Below are positions 22,699-36,733 of a stretch of DNA of 64,000 nucleotides, piece after piece. The stretch is from Desmodus rotundus (lineage: Eukaryota > Chordata > Mammalia > Chiroptera > Phyllostomidae): positions 15,219,082-15,283,081 of the forward strand of contig NC_071397.1 in assembly GCF_022682495.2 (NCBI RefSeq), in the 5' to 3' direction. Under the pieces are notes generated by a model, which was not told the DNA's origin, searched no databases, and saw nothing but the letters and a program-made list of their open reading frames with translations. Within the stretch, counting starts at the first letter, position 1. Each line of letters starts with the position of its first letter. A program made the translations under genes and the position numbers.

Positions 22699-23841
22699 CT
22701 GCAAAATAAAAAAAGTTACTTCAAAAGTATAAGAAAAAAGATATTTTGAAATAAGGACACTAATATATTTGTTTTCATATCATGATATTATATACAATAA
22801 GAGGTTTTAGAAAATGATACATATGTGGTACATATTTCTCTAAAATTGGGCTGAATATATAAATGAAAGTCTTGGTGACTAATATGATTCATTCACATGG
22901 CTATTGTAAGGAGTAATTAATTAATGTTGACAAAAGGCAGAAGAGATTCTGGCTATTAAAGTCATTATTAAGAAAAAAAGCATAGGCCCATATTGAAATC
23001 TAGATAAATCTAGATAATATCTCAGAAAATTTCTAGAAATGCATGGAATTTTAATGAGCATGTTCTAATGAAATTTTAATAAAGATGATGAAGAAAATAA
23101 TTATTCTTATTTAAGTTATTTCCAACTTCTTGAATTACATGAGTTACAATATTAATTAAAGTTTAGCTACTTGTCCTCTTTTGGTGAGAAATTTTCAGCT
23201 AAAAGCTAGTTATGTTGGCATATTATTAGAGCAGGGTAGAAATGAAAGAATAGGATATAGTAGATTTATTTTATGTTGACCTCATTTGAACTCAATAATA
23301 ACAGATATCTTGGTAATCCGGGGAAAGTAGTAAGATAAAGAAGAAGAATTTAACTGAAAGTGAGTAAATGCACAGCTAGTCTCAGTTTTAAACATAATAA
23401 AACTTGTACTTTTAGATAACAATTTAACCTCACATAACCTCTGCTATCAATATTACAGTGTGGTATAAATAATTTCCAAGCATAAATTTATTCTATTCCC
23501 ATTAAAATTTTATTAGTATATTAAATTTAGTAGAACTTGAATATTGAATAAATGCACATTTCAGGGATTGATTCAATGTAGCACTAATCCAACTTATGTA
23601 TATAGATATACTCATACATATAATGTCATGCAAAGAAAGTGCATTATGACCTTTACTAGTGTATTGCCCCTGAAAATGTATTCACATGTTTTCTCCATGT
23701 AGAAGCTGTAAATAAATATAATGTGGTCTTGCTGATGGTATTATTGGAATGTTTCTATAATGTTAATAATATTCGCTTAAAAAATTCTGAACCCATTTTC
23801 CCCTTCTGGGCTGACCTCACTTACAATAATATTCATGTTAT

Positions 23842-23899
23842 CTGGTAGAATGAAGATGGCAACAAGGAATAAAATAAAGAAAAAGAGAAAAATCTTCAT
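23842..23899 (-). pseudogene. DEFB112: Beta-defensin leader exon, donor site lost
   Basis: Minus-strand ATG at 23899-23897 opens MKIFLFFFILFLVAIFILP, a signal peptide clearly paralogous to the DEFB110 leader; the DNA is near-identical codon by codon with one extra codon. In DEFB110 the exon ends CCAG/GTAAC. Here the same place reads CCAG/ATAAC, a single change (plus-strand T at 23841 where DEFB110 has C) that destroys the donor. Without splicing the frame runs on to a TAA near 23777. A cryptic GTAAGT lies 17 bases downstream but would give phase 0, which does not fit the phase-1 middle exon. Assignment to the DEFB112-like locus rests on position, strand and splice phase. A standalone duplicate leader is the alternative. 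Confidence 0.7.
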
Positions 23900-23987
23900 T
23901 ATTAACTGTTTCTTAGGAGAAAACAGTTCACGGGTTTTCTGTTTTAACTTGGGTGTTGTTGAAATAGGAAGGAAAAGAATCATTTCA

Positions 23988-25888
23988 ACAAGCATCCAGC
24001 CAAGATGGAGCCGTAGGTAAATACACTTTGCCTCCTCACAACCAAAGGAAGGACAACAGCAAATTTAAAAACAAAAAAAATAACCAGAACTGCCAGAAAA
24101 TTGAACTGTATGGAAGCCTGACAACCAAGGAGTTAAGGAAGAAACATGCATCCAGAGCAGTGGGAGGGGTGGAGACTGGCAGCCAGGGAGGAGAGGACCG
24201 GTGGCAAGGCAGTGGATGGCAAACCAGGTGGTTCCACATTGGAGTGCAGATAAACCAGGAGGAACAACTGGGAAGTGAGACAGACCATACAACCCAGGGT
24301 TCCAGTGGGGGGAAAGAAAGCCTCAAAACCTCTGTCTGTAAAACCTGTGGGGATTGCTACAGGGAGAGAAAATCCCAGCCTCACAGGAGAGTTCATTGGA
24401 GAGACCCACAGGGTCCTAGAACATACACAAACCCACCCACCTAGCAATCAGCATCAAAAGAGCCCAATTGGCTTGTGGGTAGCAGAGAAAGTGAACAAAA
24501 GCTGGCCGAGAGCTAAGCAAAGGGCATTGCTCCCTCTGGGACAATACTTCCCTGACATACTGCACCAAAACAAAGCAAAGGGGGTTGCCTGGCCCTGGAG
24601 AATACCTAAGACTCCACCACTTACTACGTAACAGGCACATGAAGACAAAAAAATATGGCCCGAATGAAAGAATAGATCAAAACTCCAGGAAAAATAAAAC
24701 TAAGCAATGAAAAGATAGCCAACCAATCAGATGCAGAGTTCAAAACACTAGTAAACAGGATGTTCACAGGATTGGTTGAGTATGAACGCAAAATAGAGGA
24801 AAAAGTGAAGGCTATGCTAAGTGAAATATAGGAAATATACAGGGAACCAACACTGATGGGAAGGAAACTGGGACTCAAATCAATGGTTTGGACCAGAAGG
24901 AAGAAATAAACATTCAAGCAGAACAAAATGAAGAAAAATAATTTCAAAAAATGAGGAGAGGCTTAGGAACCTCTAGGACAACTTGAAACTTTCCAAAATC
25001 TGAATCATAGGGGTGCCAGAAGGAGAAGAGGAATAGCAAGAAATAGAAAAATTATTTGAAAAAATAATGAAGGAGAACTTCCCCAATCTGGCAAAGGAAA
25101 TAGACTTCCAGGAAGTCCAGGAAGCCCAGAGAGTCTCAAAGAATTTGGACGCAAGGAAGCACACACCAAGGCACATCATAATTACATTACCCAAGATTAA
25201 ACAGAAGGAGAAAACCTTAGAAGCAGCAAAAGAAAAGGACAGTTACCTACAAAGGAGTTCCCATAAGACTGTCAGCTGATTTCTCAAAAGAGACCTTACA
25301 GGCAAGAAGGGGCTGGAAAGAACTACTCAAAGTCCTAAAAGGCAAGGACCTATATCCAAGATCACTCTGTCCAGCAAAGCTATCATTTAGAATGGAAGGG
25401 CAGATAAAGTGCTTCCCAGATAAGGTCAAGTTAAATGAGTTCATCATCACCCAGCCCTTATTATGTGAAATGTGAAAAGAACTTATCTAAGAAAAAGAAG
25501 ATCAAAACTATGAACAGTAAAATGACAACAAACTCAGCACTATCAACAACCTAACCTAAAAAAACAAGAACAAAAATGAACTAAGCAAACAACTAGAACA
25601 GAATCACAGAAATGGAGATTAGAAGAGGGTTATCAGTGGGGAGGGGGTGGGAGAAGAATGGGGAAAAGGTACAGGGAATAGGAAGCATAAATGGCATGTA
25701 CACAATAGACAGGGGCAGGTTAAGAATTGTATGGGGAATGGAGAAGCCAAAGAACTTATATGTATGACCCATGGACATGAACTAAGGAGTGGGGAGAATG
25801 TTGGTGGGAGAGGGGTGCAGGGCATCAAGGAATAAAGGGAAGAAAAAAATGAGACAACTGTAATAGCATACTCAATACAATATTTTTT
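23988..25888 (+). mobile_element. HAL1-like (ORF1-only LINE-1 derivative), near full length
   Basis: A 1.9-kb retroelement flanked by a 15-base target-site duplication, aaaagaatcatttca, at 23973-23987 and 25889-25903. It begins with an L1-type 5' leader (CCAAGATGGAGCCGTAGGTA), continues with a degenerate ORF1 whose C-terminal part is recognisable (HIIITLPKIKQKEK; then, in another frame, ETLQARRGWKELLKVLKGKD and AKLSFRMEGQIKCF), and passes straight into a purine-rich 3' UTR with a short A-rich end. There is no reverse-transcriptase ORF2. ORF1 followed directly by a 3' UTR is the hallmark of half-L1 (HAL1) elements, which depend on L1 for mobilisation. Frameshifts and stops mean no intact protein. 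It sits 74 bases upstream of the 23.9-kb defensin ATG. Confidence 0.75.
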
Positions 25889-26839
25889 AAAAGAATCATT
25901 TCATTTATGGAACTCTTTTGCACAGCCTTGATTACTGAGGTTTATTAAGAGTAAGAACATTTCTTGCTTGTTTGAATAGTGCTATATTCATAGAGATGGT
26001 GGTTAGAAAAAGCTGGTACATTGTAACAAAAAATGTCACTAGAAAAATGTCATCTGCTGATTCTTCTTGAAGTCAGTATCTCTAAGAAACTTTAACAGTT
26101 ACAGTATTGTGGGTATAAACTGCTGAGTGACCTAGGTTGAAATTAATTTTTCAGCAATTCACATGATATTCCAAAAGTATGTGTTTTATATAATCACACT
26201 TAATATGTTAATGTCCCTAATATAAGGAAATGCATCTCAAAGTAACGAGAAATTCAAAATGGAATTTTAAACTGAAATTACCATTGAGAATATATCATTT
26301 TACACACAAAGTGTTGAGATTCAGAGTGGTCTGATGATCCCATACTCCATATCATTTTTATTTAAAATATGTATATGACGACAAGTAATGACAGCATAGT
26401 GATGTGTTTGGAAATTACCTTATATAGTGTAGTTGTACCTGACGAAGAGTCTGTGGCCTCAGGTATGATTCATAAATGTCGGTGCATGAATATTCCATGT
26501 TCTAATGCCAGATTACACTTCTTTTATTTTTATCTGTGTAATTTGGACTTATTTTTTACTCCATTTGCAAGTTTTCTGCAGTCTATTACAGTCGATAGTA
26601 GAGAGAAGCAGGTGAAAATGTTCTCCAGCCCTCACAAGCGGATGTTAGGAGGAACAGTCTATTGCTTCTCTCTCACCACACCCAGAGAGGGCACTAAGAA
26701 TCTGGGCATCAAAGAGTCCCAGTGAACATTAATCATCCCTATTCTACAGTAACAGAGGTGTTGGCTATTACAACATGTTATCAATATTCTGAATCTTGGC
26801 AAGTCTTCCTGAAAAAAGTAATAAAGAGATATGTCACCT

Positions 26840-27112
26840 GTCAGAAGGAAAGGGGTTGTGGGGCTGGTTGAAAAAGGTGAAGGTATTGAAAAACTCATGG
26901 ACAGACAACAGTGTGATGATTACCAGAAGGAAAAGGAGGTGGGGGAGGTAAAGGAGGTAAGGGGGAGAAAGGGTAGTTGAAGGATACTTGACTTGGGGTG
27001 GTGAACACACATACAATGTATGGAGGATATATTATAGAACTGTGCATCTGAAACCTACATCGTCTTATTAACCAATGTCACCCCAATAAATTCGATAAAA
27101 AGGAAAATAAAA
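26840..27112 (+). mobile_element. LINE-1-type 3' UTR fragment
   Basis: Ends 'cattaaccaatgtcaccccaataaattc'-like (seen as attaaccaatgtcacccc then aataaattcgataaaaa), clearly the 3' end shared with the 4.7-kb copy. 5' truncated. Confidence 0.55.
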
Positions 27113-29337
27113 GAGATTTGTCCAAGAATTATTTCTTTCTACAACCAATTTCTTCACCCGACAAAAGATGAATTTAAAATCAAGTACTTCTATTGAAAAC
27201 TTAGAACATGATTGAGAATTTCACCACCATTGGACAGAGTAAAGATCATTTAGGTCAGTCTTCACTTAGGATGAATTAAACAGAAATTAATCGGACACCT
27301 GCCACATGCCTACTGTTGCTCTAGTTGCTGTATTATAACTGTGAAGAAGGTAGGGTATTTGATTGTTGTGGATAAAAAGAGGTACTTGTTGAGTCACTGA
27401 AATTAAACTTCAAGTTCTATTAAAATAATTTATTGGTACCTTTTCCATTATCAGAACTCCTGTTTGATTTTCTATTCTATTTCTTTCCAAAGCTATGACA
27501 AAACTGAAACATTGTTGCTTTCCTCCAAGGACTGAAACCAATTAGAACTGTATTCTGGAAAAATGCCTTTATTAAATCTGAAAGGAAAAAAAACCCAGCA
27601 AAATAAAAACCTTACTGCTGATTCACTTAGGATACTCTGTGACCCAGGTCTCATGGAGACCTGGAAACCCACTGTCTTTCTCGAACAGGTTAACATCATC
27701 TCAGTCTTTTGCTCTGGATATCCAACATGATAAAATTCTGTAGAATCTATATCACTAAGCAGAACTTGACTATTCCTCTCAACATTTATTTTTTGTATGT
27801 GAGAATATACATTATTTAAATATTTTGTTCACAGATCTGAAGAATTCTAAATCCTAGACAACTGGATAGTTTAGGAATTTAGGAATGGATCACCTTTCTC
27901 TGATGAGCCCATGGTCATTTCAGATACAGGCGGTAGGAGTCAAACAGATAAAAAGATTTTGTCAATGTCCTGAGAAACAAATTACATTTGAAAAGACATG
28001 CAAATAAGTGTATGACAAGTCAATAGGTTCAATGCTATATATATTGTATAAAAATAGTTTCTGATGTGTCTTCTGAGTATAATCTTTTCCCTCCTATAGC
28101 ACAAAAGTCCAACATTGAAGACTGAATATTAATTATTTCCAGATTAGGAATTTTGTGGATCTAATAAGAAAAGCATAGACTGAGGAAATTAAAGCAAAAA
28201 ATAATATATTGAATACATTAAGTATTTTGTCCTGCTTCATTTTCTCTTCACTTCCTAATTCTCCTTATTAAATTATAGAGAAGCAAGTTATTATCTCAAT
28301 TAGTGGTTTGGGGTCTACAGTATTTAGATTTATCAAAAAACACATGATCTTGGGTAGTTAAAATGCACCAAAAGTATCCGCCCCCTGCTTGTCAAGAAAA
28401 GGAGAATAATTCCCCTTTGGACTACTGACAACATTCTCTTCAGGAGCAAAATCTCCCCAAGTAAGTATCCCCTTATTCCTAAGAAATTACTTTGTTATTT
28501 TTAATCATCATTAAAAGTAATTTTTAATTTTTAAAACACTTTAGGAGAAAGAAGTAAAGAAAATAGAAAATTCAAACCAAGAAATTAACTTTTAAAAAAT
28601 AGTTCTGAAAAGAGAGATGGAGAATTACAAATTTAACAAGTTGTTCCTTGTTGAATTGAAGGGCCCAAACCATTCCATTACCCATCTTCAAAATCAAGGG
28701 GCACCATCAATGAGAAATCCCTCGCCACCCCATATGGATTTATTATTGGCAGAAGAAACGAAAAGCGTAAACTATCCTCGTCAATCTTTCCATCACATTT
28801 TCCCCGGCAGCCATCAACTGTAGCTGTTTTTTTCACAGTACCAAGGGTCTGATATCCATTTCTGATTCTGAGTTTGTATTTAACATGTTCAAAGACACAT
28901 AAAAATATTACAAAAATTGAAGAAGCAGTGTTTATAGGCAATGAAGATAAATATTACTATATTATTTTTTCAGGCTTTTTATCTTAAAGTGTAAAAACAG
29001 ATTTTGTTCACTCCTCATTTGTTTCTTTATATAGTAACTATTTGTATATAATAAGTACTCATTACCTAAAAGATTTAAAATACAATATATCGACTTTGGT
29101 TATCTACCAAACTAAACTCTTATAATATTATTATTTACTTATATATTTTTCTGCAAAATAAGAACTCAAGTATGATCTCTGATTCCTTGTATTTCTCTGA
29201 GCATCAAGAATTTACAAAAAAAAAAAAGACTCTCAACAAGTCTGTGTAAAGTAAACAAATGAAAGAATGTTTAAAGGTAGAGCAGAAGTTAACTGTTATA
29301 ACCCCTGATCTTACAGGAAGCCAATGTTCTTTGTAAA

Positions 29338-29372
29338 TGTGTGTGAGAGAGAGAGAGAAAGAGAGAGAGATT
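29338..29372. repeat. (GA)n microsatellite
   Basis: Short GA run with a single AAAG interruption. Confidence 0.85.
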
Positions 29373-29744
29373 GAGTGCATTCATTTGCATGCTCATTTTC
29401 AATTGTCTTTTTTATTAAACACATGGCAATTTTTTCCCATTGTCATTTATCATCTAAACTTCAGTGTTCTAATTCTGTATGACGTGAAAGAGCCAGACAA
29501 CCATCAGGTGCTCTTTAAAACTATTTAACGTAGTTTTACTTATCACTGTGAAGAACCTCAGTTCCATGGGACATAAAATCTTGAGTCTCCAGATCCCCTT
29601 CTCTGTCTGATTGACTCATGCACTGACTGAAACCAGGGTGAGAGTGGATTTAGTAGTCCTACACATTACTTAAGGCTCAGTAACTGCATAGCAGCAGCTG
29701 CCCTGCCATCTGTACGTCTGAAGACATCATAGACATTTATGACT

Positions 29745-29962
29745 TCAAGTGTAGACCTGCTCTAATAGTAACCTCAATGGAGCACTTACCATGTACTATT
29801 AGGCACTGTTTAAAACACCTCATATTGTATTTCATGGGATAAATACTGTAACTCTTTCTAAAACTCAGGTAGGAGCACTGACCCAAACTAGTAAATTAAT
29901 ATTCTTAAGGTTACCTAGACAGTAAACATGTCAATTTTTAAAATGGGACTTTGAACCAATAG
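29745..29962 (+). mobile_element. MIR SINE
   Basis: 'ggagcacttaccatgtacta', 'aaggttacctagacagtaaa' and 'gggactttgaacc' follow MIR order. Confidence 0.6.
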
Positions 29963-32949
29963 CCCGTTTCCTTAAGCGCTGTACATGAATATGCACTCGT
30001 GTTGTGTGGAGAGCCCAACCAGTGGTGTGTACGCAGTAATGCATGGGCCATCATGGCCTTCAAGATACAAAGTCAAACTAAAGTCATTTGATTTTGCCTT
30101 AAAATATAAGACCTAGGAGTTCATAAAAGCTATACCACCACTATTTAAAAAATATTCCTGATATTACTCTGTCAATGTCAACTATTAGCTTTGACTCTTC
30201 AAGTTATCTTTCCACTAAAATATTCTTTGAAGGAATAGGCCACAATAAAAACAGATTGGACCAGAAATGAGATATTCCTGTTTTAGACTCAGTTCAGTTT
30301 CTTTAAATTTGGACAAAGTTAACCTCACTGCTTCAAGATTCATCACTTGTAGAATGAAGATATGGCACCAGAACTTCACTAGCATAGTTTTCAGTGTTAG
30401 CATTTTCTGAGCTTTTGTTTAAAGTGGGTTTTATGAGTGAGTTTGTTTGCACCTATTTGTGTTAGAGAATATATACCTATTCTAATGACAAGTCTCTTAT
30501 CTGCTTGTGATTTGGCCTGAAATGCACACTGAGCCAAAATGAACCATAACATTTTTTAAAATATGTCAAATTGTGCTGGAATTTTGTTATTTTTATAAAT
30601 ATATATGTGAGATACCAATTAGAATAAGATAAACCACTTCAGGAATTTCAAACAAAGGGAATGTAACATAGAGATTGGTTATACAGTTGAAATAAGAGGT
30701 AAGTTAACTAGGAGATGAGGAGACAGCACAGAGATTAGCAACAGTAAGAATTTCCATCACCTGTAGGGCTGAAAGGGAGGTGGTATTGTCAGAGCTCAGA
30801 AGTATGGCTCTCTAATGGAACCCTTAACAATGGAGGGGGTGCCCAAAGGGAGAAATTTATTGTAATTGCACCCAATCTACAGATAAATTTAAGGAAAATT
30901 GATATAAGAATACTATGTCTTCTAATACATAAATATGGTATATAACTCCATTAATTTTAGAGTTCTTTAATCTCAGCAATATTTTGTATATTTTATTTAT
31001 AAAGACTGTGTAACTTTATTTCTGATAAATTCAGATATTTGTGTCATTGTAAGTAGGATTTCAAAATTTCATTTTTTTAATTTATGTTGAAAATATCCAG
31101 AAGCACAAAGAAATTTATAAATCTAATAAAAGATTTTATAGTAAATAATTTTACAAATAAAAACACAAGGCAGTTGAAGAGAAACTATGGGTTAAGAGTC
31201 CTTTCTATTCTTTTTATTTTCTATTTCTCTCCAGATAGTCCAGAGACTGTAAACATGCCTTATCTGAAGAGCTCATTTAGACCACCAGAGACACAGAGCA
31301 TATCAACTCCGATGGTCTTCTGTCCTGGCAAACAGGGAGGACACGTTCTTCCTGCACAAAGACCCCTGATCGACATGACATGAATGTCCCCTCACCACGA
31401 CTACATTTCAGATCGCGTTTTTTTTGACATCCCTTTTCCTAAAACATTTACTTTAGAAAATTTGCAATTATAAATTCTATCTCTACCCTTTTGAAATGTA
31501 AATATTCTCCCTGTCTAGCTAGTTTTACAACCCAAGGACGTCTTTCTCAAAGAACAGATGATAGCCTCTTAGGTCTATGGCAGGAAAATAGTGGGAAAGT
31601 ACTACAAACCGAGACTTTAAGATTTGAATGGAGATGAGTATGTTTTCAAGGAATAGATGATAAAGAATGTGATGTGTGCATTTCAAATAAGAAGATGCCC
31701 ATGACTCCCACAGAGTTTCACAGAATCTGCAGATGGGGGAGAAAGAACTTTCCTTAAATAAAGGCTAGCGCAGATAGGGTGTCAAATGGAGTAAAGACGG
31801 GAGGTTTTGCAACAGTAAGGTAATGAGGGGAAAAGTAATCAAATGAGAAATAAGCTCATGGTGAAGGAAACTTTGCCCAGAATTGATGTAGCAGGAAGGA
31901 GTATAATTCAGGCGACTATGAAATGATAATGCTTTCTTGTGATCTCCAAGTTGGAAACAATATTCATTGCGACCACAAAGTGAAATCACTAAGGATGAAG
32001 ACCTAGGAACACTCTGTAATATCAAGCACAGATAACAAAATAAATTGGAGATTGAAAGTTCTTACTGAACATCTTGTAACATTTCGGCCTGATCACATGG
32101 CTATTTCAAAATAAACAGTTCATTAAAATGCTGCACTCCCTCTGATCCAATTTATGCTCCACTGATATTCTAAGCAGTGGTAGTCATTAGATCAGTGATA
32201 GAATTTTATTACTTGGTAGGAATAATAAAAGTTATGTCTTTGCATGAGACAAAAAGAAAAAAAAAAGAAAACCAAAGCAATCAGGTCACAAAGGCTTGGA
32301 GAAAATATAAAATATGAAACTCGTGGTTATTAAACATTTCCTGACTTACAGATTCCATGAATACTCATGCTGGGAGTGAAAGGAACTGGACTGTAGAATA
32401 AGGCATGAAACAGTGTTAGGGCTTTTCTGTGTGCAGCTAGTATTTATCCGAGAACCCTCCTTGCTTCTTCAGTTACTGCAGCAACTTCTCTCGGCTTATG
32501 GTCACAGAACCATAGGGGAGTAGAGTCATACACCAGCGAAAGGCCCAGAATGTTCAGGGTGGAAGCAAAAGAGCCACAGTACGGTCGCCTTCTTCCCACT
32601 TCCCTTTAACAATGTTACTTAAGATTAAGGAAATGGCCTCCTTGTACTTGAAAAGGATGATGTCCATCAAGCCTTATTTTTTTCTTTTCTTTTTTTTTTT
32701 TTTGCATAATATAGACGCTTTCGGGGGATTAATAAAAAGCCTTGGTGAAAATTAATTTCTTTTTCTTAATTATGACACAATTTTATGTTCACAACTTTAG
32801 TGAAACACTAACTTCTGGTCCCCAGAACACAAAAATGTGTGTGTGTACATAAAATAGTCCTGCATGCATCTCAGTGCCCTCCTTGAGAGTGGAGGAATCA
32901 GCTAGTAAGGGGTATATAATGCCGCTTTTATTCCTAAAATAGAAAGAAA

Positions 32950-33085
32950 AACAATTGGTTGTGCATCACTATGCTGAGTACCATGCTAAACACTTTCCGT
33001 TTGGTCCATTTCTCATAACAACCTTGCTGATGGTTATTGCTATCTCCATTTAGAGAGAAGGGAAACTTAGATTCCGAGAAGATGT
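32950..33085 (+). mobile_element. MIR SINE fragment
   Basis: 'atgctaaacactttccgttt', 'tctccatttagagagaaggg' and 'aaacttagattccgagaaga' resemble the MIR core. Confidence 0.5.
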
Positions 33086-34700
33086 ATCATTTAGGTTATG
33101 CTAAATGCTATTACAAAGCAACCCAGATATGAATAATGTCTTAAACTTGATAGAAATTCATTCTTGTCTCTCTAATGTCAAAATGGGTGATACTGATTTG
33201 TAAGCTCTGATTGTTTACTTTCTTTTTGCTGAGGCATCCACTTTAAAGATGGTTATCTTGAAAAAACACATTGCCAGCCACACATTACATAAACAGCCGG
33301 GCTTCCTCCCCACGATGAGGCTCTTTAGTTTTAGAGATTTTCATTGATTTCAACAACCGACCACTTGTTTTTTTCCCCCTTCCCACACTTTAAATTCCTA
33401 CTCTTATGTTCAAGTTTATCAATAAGGAGTGAGCCCATGAAATCGTAGTCCTCCACATTCAACCTCAGTAATAGGAGAAGCCCAGGCCTGCTCTCTCTCT
33501 CTTCTTTCCCTCCCTCCTATCCTCCAACCTCTCAGTCTGTGGTTGCCAGGTGTATCCTGTAAGAAATAAATCTTTTTTTTCCAAATGTTTCTGATGGTTA
33601 TTGGTAATGGGTATTTGCAATCATAGTAGCCACAAGGGCTGGTTCATCCACAACACTGGTTGCCGATAGGCTAAGACCAGCACACAAAAACTAGGATCTC
33701 TTCCAACAACTTATTCAGGGATCCAGGTCACTTTCCATCTTAGGATTCTGTCACCTTCAACATGTGGGTTTCAAGGTGACCAAGGACAAGACAAACAGAA
33801 TCCATATGGGAGTATTTTATGGACCATTCCTAAAAAGGGTGCCTACCACTTCCTTTGACCAGAAACCGGTCATGCGGCTGCTTTTAACTCTAAACTAGAC
33901 TGAAAAATGCATTTTAGCGTGATCTCAGAAGTAAGAGAAAATGCATTTGGGAGCAGCTAGCCAGTCTCAAGCACACTCAACTTTTCTAGTCATCAAAACA
34001 CATTGAAATCTTTGTGCCACATGTAGAACAACCTCATCCCTCCCCAAAGGAGACAGCTCAAAATGTCATTCCAACAAAGCCTCCATCTAAGAATCCAGGG
34101 GATTCTCTCTGGCTCCAGAAAAATGTAAAACAAAATCATACCAGCAAAGAGCAGTTAGGGGAGAGGTCTCTGTTGCACGAACTTCCCCTCAGAGCCTCCA
34201 ATGCGGCCAGATGGAGCCACGAGATAACCAAGAGCACAGAGGTGTTACTGCCACTTCAACACCTAAGGAAGAGATTCCACTAAGGCAACTGTGGGGGCTA
34301 AAAACATAGTAATGCTTTCCTTGCCACAGTCTAAGTTCTTCTAGCTGGGCTAATAATTAAATTAGCAGAGACAGATTAGCAGGAGAAAATCAAATATTTA
34401 TATGCATGTGCACAGAAACTCACATAGGCATAAAGATTCCAAAGACAATGAGGCAACACTGAGTATATAAGATATTTTTGGTCAAAGGAGAAAGGGGAGG
34501 GGGGATTGGTTTCAGAAGTGAGAATAAGCAGTTTACAGGTGGTTGAGGCAGAGCAGAACACAGCAGGAAAAGTTTGCGAGGCTACTCAGAAATAATTGGG
34601 TACAGGAGGCATCTAGCCAATAGGCCTGGAGTCTTGCTAACGAATGCTAGGGTGAACATTCAAATTGATTAAAATATATAATAGCTTGCATTTGAAGTGA
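33086..34700. other. Degenerate old repeat material
   Basis: Blocks such as 'tccaggtcactttccatctt' and 'gaccagaaaccggtcatgcg' look like remnants of ancient LTR/MaLR-type repeats. 34.3-34.65 kb is also LTR-like. No gene. Confidence 0.35.
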
Positions 34701-36733
34701 AAAACTCTAGCTAGAGAGAATATCGTTTCCTACTGAGGTTTTTGTAAAACCATTTCACACCGTATTTACTGTGTCATGGGAATGCACGATGCTTGAATTC
34801 TTTCATTTTACAGTTAACATTACTGTTCATTTCGTGTTTTAACCCATGTTCTTTACTGTTTTCAATAATGGCCATCGGAGTGTGGCTTCACAGTTCACCT
34901 CCTCTCTTCTATCTTCAATGTCAGTTTCTCCTTTAAGTGTACCCTATTTTCTTCAAAGTAAGAGAAAGAGAAAAGTCTTTATTCAGTGACTATTAGAAGA
35001 TTCTTTGTGTTTGAAATCATACAAACCTAGGCCAAACTTTAAGTCAGATATACTGCTGATGTTAAGAGAGATTTGTTAATAAATGGTATAATCATTCAGA
35101 AAACTTCAACAATATTGACAAGGAAACCTCTGATCTGAAACCCGGGATTCAATCACCGATTGCATGCAGATATTACTTATTTTCCATGTTTAAGAAACTG
35201 GACAGGAAGCCTTTGCAGAATGTCTACTTCATCATTTAAAACAGGGCACTTTACGCTGGGAGACCTGGAAATATGTTTTATACAAAGTATACGATGGTTT
35301 TATGAAGAGATTAGAAACAAAACGGAGCAAGATCTCCTGAACTGCTTGTCCGGAGTCAAACATGGATGGACTGACTACGGCGCACTCTCAGTTTTTTGCA
35401 TCAAAGACATCCATTCAATGAGACGTTATTTTCTTTTTATAATAGTGGCATTGTGTTAAGAATGGCTTATGAACTAAAAACAATCTGCTCAAGACAATTT
35501 TAAATATCTAGAGACATACAATTGTGACATGAAATGAGAGCAAATCTTTGTCTGCCCTTCATTCGTTAGAAAGGTCAAGTGTCTCAGAGCATTTAAATTA
35601 GAAAGAAAAAAGTGCACGAGACACAACACTGTTTCGCCAGTTGAAATGACTGTAAAGTCTTCTATCAACTTCAGGAATTAGTTTCAAAGTGTTGTCTGAT
35701 TTTATTCGGTCTGCAACCAGCATGGAGCAGACCACCTGCTGGGAAATAAGGGTGTAGCGACCAACAGTTATTATAGCAGTAGCCATAAGTTTATTGCTTA
35801 TTGGTAATAAACTTAAATCTTAGTAATTTTGAATTACTGAGTTAGCTTAGATTTATGGAGATGCACAATCATTTAGAATGGCATTCATTCCAGAAGGGTA
35901 TATTATATAAACCAATTTGCTTAGAGTGATGCGATTGCAATACAATAGTTACGGTTGTATCAGCATTTCCATTACAAAGTCCTATTTGCAGGGTTTTGTA
36001 ATTTGACCATAAAAATTCTCTCCTTGTTGATACTTGGCAAACAAGGTCTGAGGCATAGAACTCGAGTTTTTTTTTTTCTTAAATGAAATTAAAAACACAC
36101 ATACACATGTTTGATCTACTCAGCCATTTTAGGCTTTAACTCTGCAGACAACAAAACTATACCAACTATAACCAGATGGATAGAAAAAAATGAAGAAAAG
36201 AGCAACTACCCCAAATGCCACGGGGGATAGCAATGGTCAGTTTATATCGGTTACACTTTAATCTCCTGTGTGGGGAAGAAGAGCAATGTTTTGAATGAAG
36301 GCTACAAAATGCAAATGAAATTTTCAGCAGTTCTAATAGCAAACCAACGATTGGGTAAGTTCCCCATCTGTGAGGTGGAGAGAATTCTACTTCCCACATA
36401 AGGATGTCAGAATCAAGTAAGCAGGAACGAAACTTTGCAATGTTAAAAATCTGTAAGCATTCCATAGTAGTTCTTTGGCTCACAATATCTTCTTCTAAAC
36501 TTACAGATTTTATTGTCCCCATTACTTATTTAGTTTTATTATACATGCATAGCTCTCCCCAAATATGAACTTCGGGAGTAGAGTGCTTCTGGCTTTGTCT
36601 CCAATGTGGTACATAAAAATACTTGTTAAATTGGTTTTGTATTTTCCTTTTCAGAACTGGAAGTGGTGGCTTGACTTTAATTTGCATGGAGTCAGCACTT
36701 CTGGTTGGAATGAACCCACCCTAAATCCATGAC
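34701..36733. other. Intergenic, unique
   Basis: Repeat-poor sequence with no recognisable gene, ending at the CTCF-like motif. Confidence 0.4.

Larger units (their letters stand above)
27113..32949. other. Intergenic, largely unique
   Basis: No gene recognised. Contains one (GA)n tract and a MIR. Short open frames at 28.7-28.9 kb and 31.1-31.4 kb match no family I know. Confidence 0.45.

Noticed and set aside
24036..24947. Several minus-strand frames, one starting like a secreted protein (MKLFFFILFCLN)
   Set aside because: They are antisense to the 5' leader and ORF1 of the HAL1-like element; the resemblance to a defensin leader is accidental.
28678..28941. Minus-strand frame with GCRGKCDGK, briefly considered as another defensin exon
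   Set aside because: Only two cysteines follow the pattern, the later ones are absent, and flanks do not align with the defensin exons.
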